A DNA stretch of 64,000 bases, taken from positions 34,966,501 through 35,030,500 of the forward strand of contig NC_134368.1 in assembly GCF_035582795.1 (NCBI RefSeq), read 5' to 3'. The first letter of the stretch is position 1; each line of letters opens with the position of its first letter. Below, in pieces: positions 22,979-37,900 of this stretch. Position numbers and translations under genes: made by a program. The notes beneath the pieces were generated by a model that was not told the origin of the DNA, ran no database searches, and saw only the letters and a list, made by a program, of their open reading frames with translations. Source of the stretch: Mycteria americana (Eukaryota > Chordata > Aves > Ciconiiformes > Ciconiidae).

Positions 22979-25900
22979 TTACCAAGGACTACAGGGATCT
23001 GGGCATTCCCGCAGGTAAGTCTCTGTATGACCATTGTACACCTCCATCAGTGTTGTGCACACAGTCAGCTAATAGGTGGGAAGAAGAAGAAGGAAAAAAA
23101 AAGAGTCTCATTACAGTAATTAGTGAAAAACTGTCTCTGATACTAGCTGAACAGTTCAACTAAAACGAGCATTTATCTTATTTAGTCAACAACATGCAAG
23201 TATGAATAGCTTGTGTCCTCAGCCAAGAATGCTGCCTCTACTGAATATAGTAACTAAATTTCTCATTCAAAATCTCTTCTCACCCCTTTAGGTTTTTTGT
23301 TTTCTTTTTTTTTTTTTTAAACATCAAAACCTCAAGTTCTGACTAAAACATCTTCTGTTGCAAGAAGAATGTGACTGTAGTATGTGTAAACCACGAGGTA
23401 TATTAACTTGTTTCATGCTACTTCTAAGGGCATGTATCACTGGTTCATTCAGGTTAGAAGGGTCCTTAAGAAGTCTGTAATACAAATGCGGCCTCAAACC
23501 AGAGCCAGCTATGAGGAAAGGGCTCAGGCTACTCGGAGCTTTAAAGCTGTAGGGCCTTTGAAAAACAGTTATTCCAGCAATTACACTTTGCTTTTACAAA
23601 GTAACATGGAATTTGTTTTGTTTTTATGTGCGTGTTTCCACCTAAAAAAACCCTGAATGCACCACTGTGACCTCCTTACATGTACAGTAGTTAGTGGTCT
23701 GCCCCCCACCCCCTACTCTTAACTTTCTGCAAAAATAGAAGCATTACCTTATTGAGGACCGGCTTTGTGGAGAGAACATCATAAATTGTTGGTAAGGAGA
23801 TGTTCTGAAAGAAAATGATACATTGATGTTAATGGACATTAATGTCTTACTGTAAATGCTGAGAACTGTAACTTTTTACTGCTCAACTAGATAATAAGAT
23901 AAAGCTCTAAGAGTGTATCTTGAGATCAGAAGAACACAGGTTGCAAAACCTTGAGCGGACCAGATCTCAGTACAGCACGGGACACTTGTTTCTGAGTGTC
24001 AGTGTTCACCGCCTGACAGTGTGTGTTTGAATTTCACTAGTGATAAAACAGCTCAGGAAACAATGAAAATCTCTCTCAAAGTATCTCTAGGTTTATCCCC
24101 CTGCATATGCAGCTGCAGAAAATGCTAGCAGGAAACCCACCTAGATGAAGAGAAAGCCTAAAACTAAAAAACATTCATGTAAAGAGCCAGCTGGTACTTT
24201 ATTACCCAGAAGCACAGACAAATTGTCACAAACCGTTAGCCACTTCTGTCATTACAGCTGTGCTTGCAAATGCCCTGAATGCTTCTGACTATGTCAGATC
24301 AGGACTGTAACTTGGGAATTTCAAAACAGCAAGATGAGGTATTTGGAGGATGCTTACCTCTTGCGTTGTCTGGTTCAGGCATTTCATTGCAGGTGTTCTA
24401 CGATTATCCAAGATTAGTGGAGGCTTCCAGCGATCGTAGTTTGTTTCTAACACGTACCACGTACCTTTCTTGATATCAAGGCTGGAAAAGAGGTATATGT
24501 TTGTGGTTTGCTTCTCTAACTATATAGTAAGTACATATGTAGTATATACTATATACAGCCGGATTTTTTTTAGGCTTGCTGTGGCATTTTTCAGTGATGC
24601 TAAAGAAGTGAGTTCTTGTACAACAGAAGTCACAAGAAACATAGGACACAACTATTGGTGGAACCTGTCCTCTTCTGGAAGGCTGAGTCAGGTGTCAGGT
24701 CAAGCATACTCACTCCCAGATATCCAGACTAGCTGTCCTGGAACGAGTTATCACGCAGCCTTCTCCAGAATTTTTTCCACCCAGTATAAAGTAAGCTGGA
24801 GCCAGCAGTCTTGTTTTTGCCAGTTTGTCTTTTGCATCCTGGTAACTGCAGATAACAAAGCAGTGTTGGACTATTAAATGCTATGAATGGTTGAAGTACT
24901 GAAGAATGAGTTTCACAGACCCAGGAAAAGTTTGGGTAGTTACACCTTTCTTCCCCTTTCACGCACATGTGAGGAGACTGTATCACAATGAAGGAACGAA
25001 CACACTTAATCAAAGCCCCTCTGCACACTTTGTATTTGAAGTATGGTTGTTGAGAGGTGCTCCTCGCACTTTTTCCACATTTAAAACGGGAATAAAATGA
25101 TGACATGCTGTGTCATATTCCACCTAATTCATTTACTGCATGAGAGCTTTGTTTCTCTTTACTTCCTATAATATACTACTACCTGTTGGATGTGTTTTGA
25201 TGCAGAATGCTGTTATGCATTCAGATACCAATAGGTTCATTAGGAAAAAAAAAAAAATCTGAGAAAACAATTTGAGGAGTTTTAAAGGATCATGTGTGAT
25301 GCCTTCCCCCCACCAGAGTACCAGCAAACCCAGAACTATTTAATGTTAAGGCTTCTAGGAAGATATCTGTATCATTAGATAGTAAGCATACATCTACAGT
25401 ACTCATACCAGTTGAAAGCAAAGCAGATTAAAGCAGTAGAATATTGGGGGGGGGAGGGGGAATACCTTGTAGCATTCTCTAATACTGTTCTTGTAAGAAA
25501 GCCCATCCAATTACCATCTCTTCTACCAAGAAACCATTCGAAGATTCCTGCAAAATATCACTGGTTACAATAATTTGTTTTCAGAAGGTTTGCTCATGCT
25601 ATTCTAACTTTCACATCCTTTAAAATGAACTGTGTTTTATCTTACTCCTCTGGAATCTTTTCACCATTTGTGTGCCTGTTTATTAAGGTAACTGGTATGC
25701 CCAGGGTCGGGAAAACTTGTACAGAAATAATGAAAGAAATGAGCATTACTCACCAACATAACCACCATCAAGACTGAAACGCTCATTCATTGTCAGAGTG
25801 AACAAGTCCTGAAAAGCATTAAACAAGTCAACCTTCATCCATCGCCAGCCTGTTAATACCAGTAATAAACAAGAGGCAGCATTGCAATTGACATGCCAAA

Positions 25901-28900
25901 TTGAGCTTCCTGTTCATTAGACTCTTCCCCTTTGAGTAATGGGCTGCAAGATCAAGCCCATGCGGAGAAGAACCTAATTTATCACTGCATGAGCAAGTAG
26001 AAATGATAATTTGTCATCTTCTGACCTGGCACAGCAATCCAGCAAACCATGCTTTTATGCTAAGCAAGTCAAGCCTGTGGCCATTTTTTTCTTGGTCCTT
26101 GTTGCATCACTGAATTACCAGTTTTCCTTCCCCTGCTGTATGTAACCTTCTTCTCAGGCCTCTGAATACTATTCTAGTTTGAAGGCAGATTTTTAAGTCC
26201 CAGTGCTAAGTATGCTGGTATGTTATTGCTGTTCACATGGGCCTGCAGCTGTACACAATTCGATCCGTGCTACTTGCAACATGCAGTTCAAACTCAAACC
26301 CATCTTCTCCAACTACTGTTTCTTTCAGAGGAAAGTGGAATTTGGCTACGCTGGATCATTTTCAGAATGGACTCTTCCCAATTTATTTGACCAGAAGACA
26401 AAAATAAATGGATACAATGCAAGGATTTATGCCAGAAATGCTCTACTATGGAAAGGGCCACCTATAAGAGGATAAAGGCAGAGCATGTAGAAAAGGAAGA
26501 GTTGTGGTAAGCTGGAGACCCTGGTATAGTTCTGTACTCCTCGTTTTTAAGATGTAGATAAAACTCAGATTTCAGGTGCCTATTAAAAAAAAAAATAATC
26601 TTGCAACATAGGACTCCTTTTCCAAGAAGGATTGGACAAAAAGTTAAAATAGCACAAGTATGCCGTTTCACCTCTGGGATCACAGCAGTATGTATCTGCT
26701 AGCAAGAAACTCCAACCACTTGTGCACTTTGTATTCACTCCTGTTTGTATTCAGAATTCAACACTGTTTTTTAAGAATTGTCCAAACATAACTATTTCAT
26801 TTAGGCGATCTCCTTTTACAAGGAAGAGTGCAGCACTGTTTTCTTTTACCTTTCTTCAAATAGCTGTACTGTGTACCAGAACAATTAAGAGATCATTTAT
26901 TAAAAAACATCCCAAGGCAGAGTATGAAAGCAGGAAAATTTACATCTTAAAGGAAAGGCTGAAGCATTATTAACAAATTGACAAGCCCTCCCTCCCCATA
27001 CTTACTGGTTTGACTCCAGACACCATGCCTATGTATCCTGCAAAATTTGTAGACCTGAATACTGTTTTGTTGTTTCTCTGGAAGTCCAAGTTTACCACCA
27101 GAGGCTTCAGTTCCCGAGTTAAAGTCCAGGAATTATTTTTAACATCCCACCTGCAGAAGACAGTACAGCCTTTGAAACTTCCCTCCCTCAGTAGCTTTTA
27201 AAACTTCCCTTCACAGTACGCAGATTTCCTGTGTGTGATGCCTGTCCTCTGATCTTACTCATGTCAGCCAACGCTTAACTGCTCAGTAGTTACCTGAGCA
27301 GCACCAGCAAGGGACACCCAGGAAGTCTAAACGCACAGGCAGTCAGTGAAAAGAAACAAGTTTTGTTTGAACCAAGAGCATATACACTACTCGGTATTAA
27401 ACAGCACCACCATTACAGCTGGTTTGTTTTGCACACACATAACTCTTCTATTCCTGCTGGCAAAGGGAGGCCGCTACGGGTACTGCCTGTGACACCAAAC
27501 CTGCTGTATCCTAAAAGCATGTGTAGCTTGTTCTGCAGCAGGATGAGCTGGTTCCCTCAAATTCTTACTTTTCCAAGGGATAAAACAAACCACATTACTA
27601 CTGGATTTGCTCTACACAAAGGGAGTCCCAATTCTAGTTTGTAAGATAAGCCAGAACAGTTTGTAGGCAAGAGGGTGCTAAAGAACACTTAGCAGACCAT
27701 TAAATTCTCTGGAAATAATCCAGGTTCTGGGAACAGCTTTGAAAGTTGCCTTAATTTTCAGGGAGCATGTTCCCAGTATTTCTGACAAGTGGGAGAAGTT
27801 CAACACAAGCCAAACCAAGAGACGTGTGGAGTCACAGTTGACAACATTTGAGTTTTTGTCAGGCAGGTAAAAATTTTAATGAAGGTGGACATTTAAATTC
27901 CATCTGGGCATTGAGAGTCATCTGGATGAGTGATGTTACAAAATATACTGGGATAATAAATATACTGGGATAATTTGGAAAAACAACTAGCCACAAAACC
28001 AGGCCCAATCCACATTTCACTGCATACACTAAAATTGATGCTTCTGTCTCATCACATAAAGAACGAGATATACTGCACCTCAGAGATAAGGTTACATAGA
28101 CTGTTCTTTGGTTCGAGACAGTTTTAACTGGAGCTGAGAAAACACTAAGTAACACTGAACACAATTGTTTTACAAAGTCATTCCCGACAAGCTCGGAGTA
28201 GTTTGACATAAGATCAGCAGAACAATCCTTTTGTTCGTTTTAGCCTTTTTTTACAACATGCAGTGCAGAATTACTTGTCACGGTCTTAATAACATCCAAT
28301 TCATCATTTAGACTCAAAGAATGCATGTAGAAATTTCAAGTTCAGTTAGATTTTCTTTGTTTTGTTTTGTTTTGTTTTGTTTTTTTTTAAAAAAAGGCAC
28401 AAGTTTAGGTACTTACCCAAGAAAGAGTCCAAAATCCAAGTTTCTGGCATGGTACAACTTCCCTACATAACAATAAATAAATAAATAAATACAATTTTCT
28501 AAAGAAAGAGACATGAATTTCAGCTTAGAAAACCAGGAAATGAGTAAGCACGAAAAATACCTGGGAAAGCAAGCAGGGAAAATACCATTGTCTAGTTGCC
28601 CTTTTCATAAGCACAGAAAAATGGTGGGGTTTTTTGGATCAGGGAAGTGTTTTTCCATAATTGAAATCAAGTAATCTTGTAAACTGCTGTCCATCTCAGC
28701 CTCAGATGCTTTCCACATTATCTTAATGCAATGGGAATACCTTGAGCTCCCTCTAAAAGTGAGATGTTTGTAAGCCCTCTGCGAATCCCTCAGAAATTTC
28801 CTAAGCTGGAAGAGCTGCAGACAAGGTCTACAGAACTAAGAGAATGAGAGAGTCTTTTATTAAAACAGACTATCCATTTTCTCTAGCACCACACATATGC

Positions 28901-31900
28901 GATAGTTAAAAATTAGATGCAAAACAGATTGCACTAGAATCCCTCATGGCACTGAGAAAGAATCAGGTGTCTGGCTGGTGTTTCTTTCCTCTAGAAAAAC
29001 AAATGCCACCTATTTAAAAAAACAAAACAAACCATCACAACCCCCCCCCAACAAAACCAAAACCAAACCACCTTTGAAAGTATTTTTTTCCTTTTTTTTG
29101 ACCTAATACACCTGTGATTTCTTATTCCCTTCTCAAGGAACACCTTTTTATTATCATTGCTTTCAGTCTCTTCTACTAGACCTTCTTGCCTACAGTTGAG
29201 AAGGACTATGTTTGTATAATTGAGGTGGACCCTCTCCTACATAAGAGAAAACTGTTAACACTATTCTGGGTTGCATTACCTGTTTTATCTTCCGCCACTA
29301 TTGACGTACATACAGTAAAGATTTCATAAAAGATGTTAAAAATAACAATTTCCCCTAGAACAAAAAGAAACAAAGTTCAATATTTTGAAACTTTTGCCAT
29401 CAACAGAAAAAAATGGTTAGAAAAAAGCATAGTGCACAGTTTAGCATTCTAGAATATTTCTCTTAAGAATTTCTGTTTAAATCTCATTTGATCTTTGAAA
29501 TTACTTGTTCAGCAAAATCAAGAGCTTCCTGAAAGGCAAATAGAAGGATCAGAATCCCTTGGCCTTCTGCCTTACCATACAGAAAGCTGACAGTCATTGC
29601 TACTTCCTCCTCTGGATACTTCAAAACAAGCTATAAAATTCACTTTAAAGAAGAAAGCCGCTATATGTACCACTACTCCCATATAAGAGCTGCTGACTAG
29701 CACCAGGTGTACTGCTCCTGTATGAGGGAAGCAGTGGAAGCAGGTCTATGGACCTTCTCTGTCTCAATTCTGGAAGAATTCAGTATCTGCTTCTCACCTG
29801 GAATTGCATTCTTTTGCAGGAGGTGCGGAAGGCAGGAGAATGTGGCAAGAACCACAAGGAAAAGAAAGCACAGCGTGAAACAGCCTTGCCTTCTTGGTAT
29901 GTCAACAGCAGACATGCAACTGAATGGGAAACCAATGAGAATCAAGGATTCCCCCAAATTTTGGTGCACAGGAGCTGAGACTTGCTCCAGTTCCCAAAAC
30001 TCAGGAGTGAGAAGCTACAGCTCTACAGAGAAGTCCCAGCCTGATGAAAGGCTTATGTGATTTACTGCCATTCTCGTCTAAAATACTGTTTTCATTTACT
30101 GTAAGATGCATTTTATTGCTTTATCTACTTAATTAATAATTTATTTGTTAAAGTCACAGATGACTACAACTATACTGCAGACTGGTACACATACTAATTT
30201 TAAACGAGTCTGGATTCCTAGTTTTCCACTACGTTAATAAAGTGTTGGAAACTATTACCCAAAGGAATCCCTGATGAATTTGCAATCCCTTGGAGTTCTT
30301 CATTGAAAGGATAAGGAAGCGTGGCAGTCAGATGAGCCTGAAAGGAAAAGTTTTGTACATTGTTTTTGTAAATTAATGCTATTTTGTTACTTAAAACAAA
30401 CCTCTCTCCAATAGGTACATCTTTCTCACAACTATTAAACTGAGTATTTAATTCCTCTGCAGCCTGTAGAACTTGAGGATGTTTGTAGAGTACTTGGAAG
30501 ACAAGTACATAGGGAAAGTAAAAACTATTACTTATCAAAATATTGACGTGAGCAATGGAGATTAGCACAGTATCTCAATTATTGTTAGCAGCAATAGACA
30601 GAACACAGTGAAGTAGGACTCTCATATGTTAAGAGCTCAACTGGAACTGAGCTTGACGTCAGTGTTTAAGGGAACACCTAACTTTCACACATTGGTATTA
30701 CTACCTATATACACTACCTTTATGTCAACCCCACTCAGGCATATAGGGATACAAATGAAGTGTGGCCAGCATGACTTAAGGCTGCTGTAAATAAAAATGG
30801 GGACAGATTTGACCTTATGCTGTATCTAATGCTACATTGTTTTCCCCTGTCCTGATTCTATGCCAAAGCCTATTTTAATCAAACCCAAATTATTTTTTAA
30901 GATGAGGCTTGGTCAAAGATGCCCCTGTAATCAGACATTTATTACAGTTTTCAAAACTTGATTTTACTTTACTGTTTAAAAGGAGTTGAACATGGCAAAG
31001 AGAATTTCAGTGAAGTGTTTTGCTACAGTGACTAAGTCAGTGGCATATATGTCTAGCATCACTAATCCAAACGTCAAAAGATCTTAGAAAAACTTAAAGG
31101 AGGAAGAGACACATGCATTTTACGTTTGATGGTTTCAGAGTAATTCAGAGTAGGCAAGAAAGCAAAATTTCACCAATAAGACTAAATTTCAGAGTAACTC
31201 TTCAAAACAGTATTTTTGTTCTGGAAGTGGAAGAATTATCACTTGTAAAGTTCTTAATTGCCAAATTTAGTAGCATTCTAATTCTGGTAGTCAGAGCATA
31301 CAGTAATAAAATAATTAAGCTGAAAATACTTACTATTTTGTTATCCACTATGTCAACAACTTTGCCGCTGGGGAAAAACGTATTTGCTATATCTTTAATA
31401 TTCTGGACCACAGTCTTCAGCTAAAAAGAACAAGGGCTTTTATTGAATAGAAGATCTTGAGCATAAGAATTGCTAGAATACTAACAGAACTCCTTCACAT
31501 ACTTTTCAAAAAAACATTTTGTTGAAAAAATACATATTTAAACGAAGTGCTAAATGTGGTGTTCTTGGTGAGAAAAACACCCCCAACTCCCCACTAAGTC
31601 ACTCTTCAAGCTTTATTCAAATAACTTTCTAGATTAGCTCTGACATGTCCCTCTACCAGAGAAAATGAATTACAGGAAAAAGCCATCCTCATCTTCTGCT
31701 CCTTTGATCACATTTTAATACTCTGCACTCTTCTCTCTTTAAAAATGTTAATTAAAAGCTCTTTGCTTAAGCACTGGTGATCCTGAAGCCAAAAAGACTC
31801 AATAAATTTATAAAAGTACGTGCTTTCCATTTGCGACATGCGAATGGCCACAGAGTTCTACTCTATGTGATCTGAATCCAAAGTACATGAGAGATAAAAC

Positions 31901-34900
31901 CTTCCAGAATTTAAGGTGCAACCTGAAGCTTTCAACATCCACTGGCTTAAATGAGACTTTTAAAATAAATATTATGGTGTAAGTAGAATTTGTTTGGCTT
32001 TCAGAGTTGAAAGGTCAAAGTCAGCAGGGATATAGCAAAAATCCCTGGCCTTTTTTGAGAAATTAAGCATTACTGAATTGAATTTCCAGCAACCTTCAGA
32101 AGAACAGCTGTTCTAAGTAGTTTGAAATAGGCTCGAGTATTTTTTAAATTACTTCTGCTGTGTGAACACCAGTGCTGCAACCAGCATCTCTGAAAAGGGC
32201 AGGAAGTTATTCATTTCCCCCTTGCCATTTCATCATCTCATGTAGGGATGTGCAGAGGAGAAGGGAGGCTGCTTCAGTTTCACTTCAATTTACTGAGGCT
32301 GTCCCTTTGGTGTACTCCTCCTCCTTTATTCTGTATTACTTCATGACTAAAGAGCTTTGATAAATGAAAGCCTTCTTTATGCTGCACCGTTTTTTATTCC
32401 TCTACATCTCAAACATCAGTGCCCCTATACTTGATGCTGCTAGCTCAAGTGTTGAGCAGAAGAAAGTTTTACTCTAGCAATTATTTTAGTCTAGAATCAT
32501 ATTTTAAAAGTCAACTAGAAATATCATCCCTTTCAGAGAATTTTAGCACACATATTCCTTTCCAAACCTTTTTTCAAAATGAAAGGCCACATGCTAGTTT
32601 TATACCTGCTAAGCTTCAAAGCAAGCTCTGCATTTCATACCTCTGTCTTTTTGTCATGCATCAAGTTATCCCATCTTTTGCTGGGAGGTAAATCAAGATT
32701 TATGACATATGTGGGTACATTCCCTTTGAACCTGAAAGATAAGTACCAGAGTTCAAATTTAAAGAAGACTTTGAAAAAACATTTGACAAAATAGGTGCTT
32801 CCCACCTGAAACTAGCATTTTCTAGATCTGCAACAGGAATAAGTTACAAAAAAATCCTGTTCAGACTTACAAGTCACTACTTTTCTGTAATTTGTTAGAC
32901 AGGTTGAATCAGATTACTTACGTGGGTCCTGAAGGAGGGTATGTTTTACTCCTGCACTCTTCTCCATACTGTAAAGACAGTGAAACATTACTGTTTAGCT
33001 TCTTTGTTAAAACACTTTATTATTCTAGCAGACTTCATTTTGAATTAAACCTTTAGGACTAGCCAGCTAATTCAATTAATGATGATTTGATAATAAAGGA
33101 AGAGAAAGTCTTGGGACTTCGGAAAGGGTGCAGAAGAGAATACAAGAGGTAGGGGACAAACAGCAAGTTCCCCGTGCTGTCTGACAGACCTTCAGACAAC
33201 TTGCCTAACATAGTCCAAGGCAAGCACAAATTTATGGTAAATATACAAACCCATTTTTACTCAGTGTGATTCAATGAAGAGCACTTCAAAAGCATATTCT
33301 TTAGACAAGTTCAGAAACCTTAAATCTCAGTATGGACCAGTTTGTTCTGTTCATTCAATTCATAGTCCCATTTTATAGTGTCATTCATAATTATGCTTAG
33401 TGTTAAGCTTCACTGTGTAGCTGGGGCAGAGAAAGCACACTGAACTTTAGGCAAATTACTCAGCCAGAGGAATGAGCTATACAGCATGACTTTTTATTTA
33501 GTGTGGAAAAGTGCTGCTGAACTGGTTTTAAATATTATGAGAGGTGCATTTCAGGAATATAACTAAAAACTAGTCACCTTCATTCCTGTAAGCATGGCTA
33601 GTTACAAATGAAAGTTTGAGAACTATATTTAGGTGTACTCAAAGTGAATGCAAGGGTGTTTTCCCCTCAATTACATAAAGCATGCGTATACATACATAAA
33701 CATATGCATATACATGCCACAATTATAATTGCATGTTTTACCCAGAGAAATACAAGCAAATGCCTACTAGCTGCATTTGTGCTTCAAGCCAGTTGAGAGC
33801 AGACCAGATGTGGTCCCTGAGCTATCTGAGCCGATCAGTAAGCTCCTAAGAGCATAGTATGTCCCAGTAGGAAAAAGGAAAGGTACACATGCTATTCTGG
33901 GAGTCCATACAAAGGCTCCCAAAGCACAAGTGTCTGGGAGACAGAACAGAAATGAAAATATGTAGGGATCCTTCCACCACTTCCCCCCCTCCCCCCCTCG
34001 ATCTCCAATATTTATTTGGCTGTACTAATTAGATTACTTTACTAGTGTGTCTTTATAATGCGTTCTGCCTCCAGTAAAAACTGAGACAAGATCTCTAGCA
34101 GCTACGTATCTGGGACAAACAAGCTAAGTAATGTCCTTGTTCTCTTTGGGCTAACACATTATCTGTTTTTAATGCATTAATCTAGAAAACACAATGTCTT
34201 ACACAATGCCACAGACTTTAAACACTGGCATAATTTGTTACAACTGGAAACAGGAATTTTAAAGTGGGATTGGTTTCTGTGTTATCACGTGTTTTCTTTT
34301 TGTATTGTTTCCAGTAGCTGGGAGAAAGTATGAGATGAATTTTGGTTTTCCTACACACAAGACGAAGGGTATAGGACCAGCAGCTACGGGTTTCCTAGAT
34401 TTCACTGTGGTGCAGTTATAGCCTTTGCATAGCTGGAACAAAAGGTCAAACACAAGAAGCCATTTAATTTTCAAAATGGGGAAGTTTCAAAACAGGGAGG
34501 GTGGGGGAGGATATCAGGTGATTAATTAAGCAACAAAAGTCAGAGGCTTCGTGCAAAGCCAAGCAAATACTTAACAGTATTAATGTGATTGTCTTGTGAA
34601 ATTTTCCATCCTGCAATACTAAAATCAATCAGAAAAAGTGACATTTCATATACATCCTACTGCAATGGATGCACAGGTTCGGACCTTCAGGAAATATGTG
34701 CTGTCAAAATATGCTTCTTAACAGATAAAGCCTGTAACAAAAAATTATCCAAAATGGATGAAAGTTCAGTTGATCTGTCAGTATAGCCCATGTGTACACA
34801 GATGAAACAGTGGCGACCATGCAAACTGATTTCAGAGGATGTTAAGTGATGTTCCAGGTGCTAAATGTTATGTCACTCCTGATGCTCTCTCCTCAGATTT

Positions 34901-37900
34901 TAATCTTGTACTTGAAGCTATTTTTATCTTCCTAGCCCTTTGCAACCTAAGCCACAAAAGAGGTGGGGAAAGCAACAGTTAAAGGAAGAGTTAAGGGAGA
35001 GATACAAAGAAAATGTTCCCTCCTTACATGTCAGTAATTTCAGATTTCTCACCTGTCTATGTATAAAGCAAGCTAGAGAAATGAATAATCCCCAAAACAA
35101 CCCGTGCATTTTCCAAAACTGCTAGCATTGATTGAGCTATCTGAAGAAAGCCAAGATTATTAACAGTTTCTTTAGGTAGACTATTATATGCTGGCACATA
35201 AGCAGTAATTTAAAAAGATGTCAAGACAACCAGAAAACTAGAAGTGGGGTTTTTTTTTTTACACAAAGTTCTAACAAGGAACAAAAAAATTGTTACCTTT
35301 TGCCATCAGCTAAAGACTAACTGCAAACTTTTCTGACAAGGTAAAAAGAAAAAAAGACACCTAAAGAATTTTCTTACAGAAACAGAAAAAACACCAGGCA
35401 CTTTCTATCACCAGACTGAAATAAGCAGCTATGAAGTTATTGCTGTGGTCAGCGAGATCCTCCCCTCTGCAGAGGCTTGACACTGGAAAAGGAACAATAA
35501 ATGTTGTCTGAGAGAAGCAGGAGCAGCCTTCCAGCATGAGAGGAATGCCTTGAGTTTCCAACATGACAAGCCAGAGGTGGTCTCCTAGAAAAAGCCAGCA
35601 GAAGCTGGCTCCAAACAGGAGGTCATCACTATAAATTTGCTTTTCAAACATGCATTGAACCTCCTAGGAGGAATATGGCTATTCTCGAATAGTTCTTTTT
35701 TTTTTTTAAATCACCTGTTACTAGTAGGTTGCATATTTTGATTATCTGATGTACTGCTGACTTTCAAATTTGCATTTGTACGTAATGATACAAAAATGGA
35801 TGCGTGGCAGCACAGGATCAAAACACTAAAAGAAAGAGAAGAGTGGAGGAGAAAGAGAACATGGTATGGGGAAAGATGGAAATAATAAGAAAAAATGGAA
35901 GTAGCACAGAAGATTTATATTATGACCAATTGTATGAAAAAAAGTAGAGCAGAACAGGAACCAAATAGCTAGCAAACGGTCAAGATGAATTGCTACCTGG
36001 GGAAAAAATATCAAGTAATAACAGTTATTATTCACTGCAGGAAAGAAAATTAATGCATGGTTTAATGGCTGCTGAGTAAATATTTTAAAACCTAGCCTGA
36101 TTTCATTAATATGAAATAGGCTGAATGTAGCTTGTCCAGTCTAAAAGAATGCCAGCACTTTCTTTACTACCCTCAAAAATATTTTTGAGGTGGAACATCT
36201 CTGGCACCCTTCCTTAATATTCAGTGTTTCTCATCTTCATATTTAAAAATAAATATAAAATGACCTCTTTGAGCTATGAAATACAATTCCATAGTTTAAG
36301 GAAATGGCATTCAATCTCTTTCAGACAAAGTAACATTATATTCAGCATCTTTTGGTCTATGAACTCTGTGGTCTAACACATTTTTCTCTCTGCTCCTCTT
36401 CCCTTACAGGATGATGCCAATGCAGCACTCTGTCGTGCTGCAACAGTCCCAACGCTGGTCACCGTTCCAAACATGGAGATTAAGAGTACTCTTGCAGCAC
36501 TGAAGAAATGGGGACCAAGTCAATTTGCAGTTTGGACAAGAAGTTCAGTATGGTTGAGGAGGCTTAATCGAAAGCTAAAGGGACTGACAGTCTGCACCAC
36601 TGAGATGCAATTCATGGCATTTAGCTTCCATATTCTTTGTTAATAAAAAGAAAAGAACCCAACCAGCTGCACACAGGAAGACAACAATCGTCGTTCATTC
36701 TTCAGCAAATGATGCATCCCAGCATCTCAACCAAAAATAAAACATCTAAGCCTGGTAACTGGCTGTACAGCAGCACAATGTGCAACCTGGACACGCAGTG
36801 GATATTGTGCAAATGTGAAGATGTACCAAGTGCAATCAAATGCAAAATCAAGCTCTAATATGACAGACTTCGCTGATAGCTGGCACTTCTTCCCCCGCTC
36901 CACTCCCCAGAAAGCTTTTGGCTAAAATTCTGAAGGTGTTTTAAGCTGGACCTGGCTTATAGTATTGGGAAGCTGCTCTTGGGGGGGTGGGGGGGAGGAT
37001 GGGCCTGGGTACACAGAAGAGGGTAGTATTCTGTGTAGTAGAATTCTGTGTAGAAGAAGGTAGATTCTGAGTAGTCAGGATGCTAAGGGAACATGGGTCA
37101 TCCCGATGTCCACAGTCTTCCACAACCTTTCCTGCAGTTCTCCCCTCTCCCAAAACCCATACTCATTTTCCCAAAATCAATATAATTTGCTAGGAAAAGT
37201 CTTTGATCAAACACAAAAGAATATAGGAAGTAGTATGTTCCCAAAATATTTAAAAATATATTGCAAAAGAGTATTTTGAAATCCAGAGATATTTAAAATC
37301 CTGTCCTCTTCACAGAGGATGAGAAGATTCAGAAATTGAAGACATGTAAGAGTGCTTCGCTGCTTCAGGAATAAAAACATACATCAGGAAGCAAGAACAG
37401 CTGTTTACATGCCCAGGAGATGGCAGCTGGCCTGTTCCAAGTAACTCCCCCTCCCGACTTCACAATTCCACCAAAAGTTAAATACTTCACCTACTCAGTT
37501 AAAAAAAAACCAACCCCAACAAACAGAAGATGATACCCCAAGCCCACCTGCTCGACACCTCTCCCCTTGGGTGAAGCCATGGCAAATACACTAAGTGGAT
37601 TCAAAAGCGTACGTACTTTTAGCAGGCCCTTCTTCACCTTCCTTTTGAAAATCACTGCTTTGGTGTAACATTACAATATTTACGTTACACACGTATATGA
37701 AATTGAGCGCAGGAACGAGCAAGGACTTGTAAAACACACCCGATAAACACCAGGACTTGTAACCGCGGCCACGGCCGCGTCGCTTGCCAGAGGAGCCATT
37801 TAAGTCGCCAAGTCCCTAGGGCGGCGAGACGCTACCTTAAATTCACACGCGTGCATTTAAAGACACGCTTGGCCTCCTGCGTGGGGAAGAGCGGCAGCTG

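Noticed and set aside
26203-26475. Plus-strand 90-codon frame in an ASAH1 intron, with an upstream TTTCAG
   Set aside because: No recognisable domain and no downstream donor in frame; probably chance.
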